Shown here: in pieces, positions 16,013 to 17,539 of the stretch | How the letters are laid out: each line of letters opens with the position of its first letter | Numbering within the stretch: position 1 is the first letter of the stretch | DNA from: Verrucomicrobiota bacterium | Lineage (GTDB): Bacteria; Verrucomicrobiota; Verrucomicrobiia; Verrucomicrobiales; DEV007 | NCBI GenBank assembly: GCA_027618625.1 | Contig: JAQCER010000006.1 | Span: forward strand, 1-17,539 | Direction: 5' to 3' | DNA length: 17,539 bases | Program-made: the position numbers and the translations under genes | Notes under the pieces: model-generated | What the model saw: only the letters and a program-made list of their open reading frames with translations | The model's database searches: none | Told to the model about the DNA's origin: nothing

Positions 16013-17278
16013 TCAGGCTTCGACCTTTAGAGTTACCATGTCGATCTCACTTCTGCCGGATTTTCTGTAGGGCCGTGGCAACGGTTGTGCGTTCCCAGCC
16101 AGGTCGATGGCGCGACAGCGCAAATCGTATTCGCCAGGCTCAAGGCCTTGTGTAGAGGCTACCCACCGACAACGCGTGTAGCGCATCGGCCATTCGCGCG
16201 GTTGGCCAGTGGCGGCATCGAACTGCAAGGGATGCAGACCATCGGTCTTCACCGCACCCTGCCAGTGGTCTGGCAGTGGTAGGATTTCGGTATCTTGCCA
16301 TGGCGCCTTGGCATAGTGTTCGTCATCCACGGGCCAAGGTTGATCGTTACGTTGCGCCCACCACTGCACCTTCGCCAGTCCACCAATGCCGACTTGCGCC
16401 TGGCCGGTGATCGCAATCGGCGAGCGCGCATTCACTTTTTCCGGCATGTCCTCGAACAGGGCGCGTGTTTTCAGCCAGCTGTCATTCACATCGTTGTTCT
16501 GAAGCGCGTAGGTGTCCCCGGCTTGATATTGATTGGTGACGACCACGCGTTGCAGCCACTTCACCGACTTAAATCCATAGGCTTCCGGAACCACCATGCG
16601 CACTGGTCCACCACGTTCACCGTTCAACCATTCACCATTGATCTTGTAGCACAGCACCACTGGCAGGAAGCCGGGCGGATCTTCCAACACGCGATTCGCA
16701 GGTAGCCAGCACTGGAACAGTTGTTCTGGATCGTCGTTGTGGTAGCCATCGTAGTAGACGCTTCGATAGTTTTCCTCCGGCTTCGTCAGCCACAGCACAT
16801 CGCGCAGAGGAACCCCTTCCCACAGTCCAATGCCGAGCGGATCCGACAAGTTGTTGCACGACACCAGTTTCAGGTAGCGCACTGCTTTCGTCTGCGCCAG
16901 TGCCATGAGATCGTCAAAGGTGAAAGCATTGCCGCCTGCCACGGTCATCGGATTCTTGAGGCGGCAAGGTTTGCCCGTTTTCTCTTCGTCTTTGGGATCC
17001 GCAAAAATCTCCAACCGCCACGTCTCACGTTCGAGTCCAACCTCGAGCCGCTTTTCATGCGGTAACTTGTAGGGCAATGGATCGCCACGCTCGACGTTGT
17101 AAAATTCTCCCTGCGGAGTCAGGAACGCTTTCTCTGACAATCTGGCGATCGCATCTTTCACCACGGGATCGCGGGCAATTTCCTGAGCAGGCCCAGTATC
17201 ACACAAGGGAGGCGCCATATTTGCACCCAGCGCCATCGAAGTCGCGGCCGATGAGCGAAGAAACGTTCTGCGAAGCAT
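16013..17278 (-). CDS. Tat-exported molybdopterin oxidoreductase, sulfite oxidase family
   Basis: The 421-residue product starts MLRRTFLRSSAATSMALG, a twin-arginine signal, so a folded molybdopterin protein would be exported to the periplasm. The molybdopterin domain (about 75-250) contains YLKLVSCNNLSDPLGIGLW, with Cys141 as the likely Mo ligand, then WEGVPLRDVL (153-162). Next come INGEWLNGERGGPVRMVVP (213-231) and GFKSVKWLQRV (235-245). The Mo-cofactor dimerisation domain (about 283-420) shows GQAQVGIGGLAKVQWWAQ and LRCRAIDLAGNAQP. No heme or membrane segment is seen, so electrons must pass to a separate partner. The substrate may be sulfite but is not proven: the family includes other substrates, and the common HG.P motif is RGGP here. 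The frame stays open 46 codons further upstream, but the twin-arginine start and an AGGA site support 17278. Confidence 0.88.
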   Translation of the reverse strand: MLRRTFLRSSAATSMALGANMAPPLCDTGPAQEIARDPVVKDAIARLSEKAFLTPQGEFYNVERGDPLPYKLPHEKRLEVGLERETWRLEIFADPKDEEKTGKPCRLKNPMTVAGGNAFTFDDLMALAQTKAVRYLKLVSCNNLSDPLGIGLWEGVPLRDVLWLTKPEENYRSVYYDGYHNDDPEQLFQCWLPANRVLEDPPGFLPVVLCYKINGEWLNGERGGPVRMVVPEAYGFKSVKWLQRVVVTNQYQAGDTYALQNNDVNDSWLKTRALFEDMPEKVNARSPIAITGQAQVGIGGLAKVQWWAQRNDQPWPVDDEHYAKAPWQDTEILPLPDHWQGAVKTDGLHPLQFDAATGQPREWPMRYTRCRWVASTQGLEPGEYDLRCRAIDLAGNAQPLPRPYRKSGRSEIDMVTLKVEA

Positions 17279-17285
17279 TGCGGTA

Positions 17286-17289
17286 TCCT
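17286..17289 (-). promoter_or_regulatory. Shine-Dalgarno site that fixes the oxidoreductase start
   Basis: AGGA on the minus strand lies seven bases before the ATG at 17276-17278. It supports translation starting at the twin-arginine signal and not at the upstream in-frame ATG at 17416. It is the only well-spaced ribosome site I see in this window. Confidence 0.6.
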
Positions 17290-17539
17290 GACGGGCTAGG
17301 GTTGTCGAATCAAGCTGGAAAAGTTGGTAGGCTGGATAGGCTGGGTTGATAGGTGGTGCTTGCTTCGGGCCGCCAAAAGTCGCCACTGCGGCTGCACTCT
17401 CCGCGACATCGTCCAATTGACCTTATCCCCAGCCTTGAGTTGTCACCTTGCGTGCCGGGAAGCCTCCAGAATCTTACTTTTTGCCCAGGGCTTACGCATT
17501 AAAACAGCTAGAAAACATGGAAAATAGACAGCTGCATTA
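17290..17539. other. Upstream region of the oxidoreductase, no gene seen
   Basis: This 250-bp end of the window contains the presumed promoter of the minus-strand oxidoreductase. A short tandem TAGGCTGG pair (17328-17335 and 17337-17344) is the only structure noted. Open frames here are short, and none reads like a protein family. Confidence 0.3.

Noticed and set aside
17279..17416. Upstream ATG extending the molybdopterin oxidoreductase by 46 residues
   Set aside because: It would bury the twin-arginine signal; an AGGA seven bases before the ATG at 17278 supports the shorter form.

Overview
The window most likely comes from a member of the Verrucomicrobiota, probably near the Verrucomicrobiales. 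This is inferred from style, not from a phylogenetic marker. It holds a giant secreted protein built of LamG, lectin-like, PA14-like and calcium-loop modules. Its C-terminal 'TLTWNSRPG' module is of a kind I associate with that phylum. Most starts lack a clear Shine-Dalgarno site. No rRNA, tRNA, CRISPR array, transposase or integrase is seen.

Left part (1-4264): a 26-residue C-terminal scrap of a plus-strand gene is followed by convergent metX (homoserine O-acyltransferase, minus strand). Upstream of metX lie three 10-bp tandem repeats next to a perfect 18-bp palindrome, then a strong terminator that closes a minus-strand gene for a secreted protein with three copies of a four-cysteine motif. 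Divergent from that gene is a thymidine/pyrimidine-nucleoside phosphorylase, followed by a frameshifted lipoprotein gene.

Centre (4459-14577): one 10.1-kb reading frame encodes a 3372-residue exported protein. Suggested order: signal peptide, beta-sandwich, CBM9/DOMON-like, unassigned beta domain, LamG 1, unassigned domain X1, five calcium loops, galactose-binding-like, LamG 2, five calcium loops, lectin-like 1, two tandem PA14-like copies, five calcium loops, truncated lectin-like 2, galactose-binding-like, LamG 3, unassigned domain X2, and the TLTWNSRPG tail. It looks like a surface or extracellular glycan-binding/adhesive protein. No catalytic domain is recognised.

Right part (14578-17539): a decayed remnant of another TLTWNSRPG-tailed protein, with two frameshifts, runs head-on into the 3' end of a sanA-like gene. 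Both genes lose their ends at about the same place (about 15280-15311), which marks a deletion, rearrangement or assembly join. A TTAG tetranucleotide repeat separates sanA from a Tat-exported molybdopterin oxidoreductase of the sulfite oxidase family (minus strand).

The flanking genes are ordinary housekeeping or periplasmic genes with no evident functional link to the giant gene. Three apparent frameshifts, all of the one-extra-base type, mean that sequencing error must be excluded before decay is accepted.
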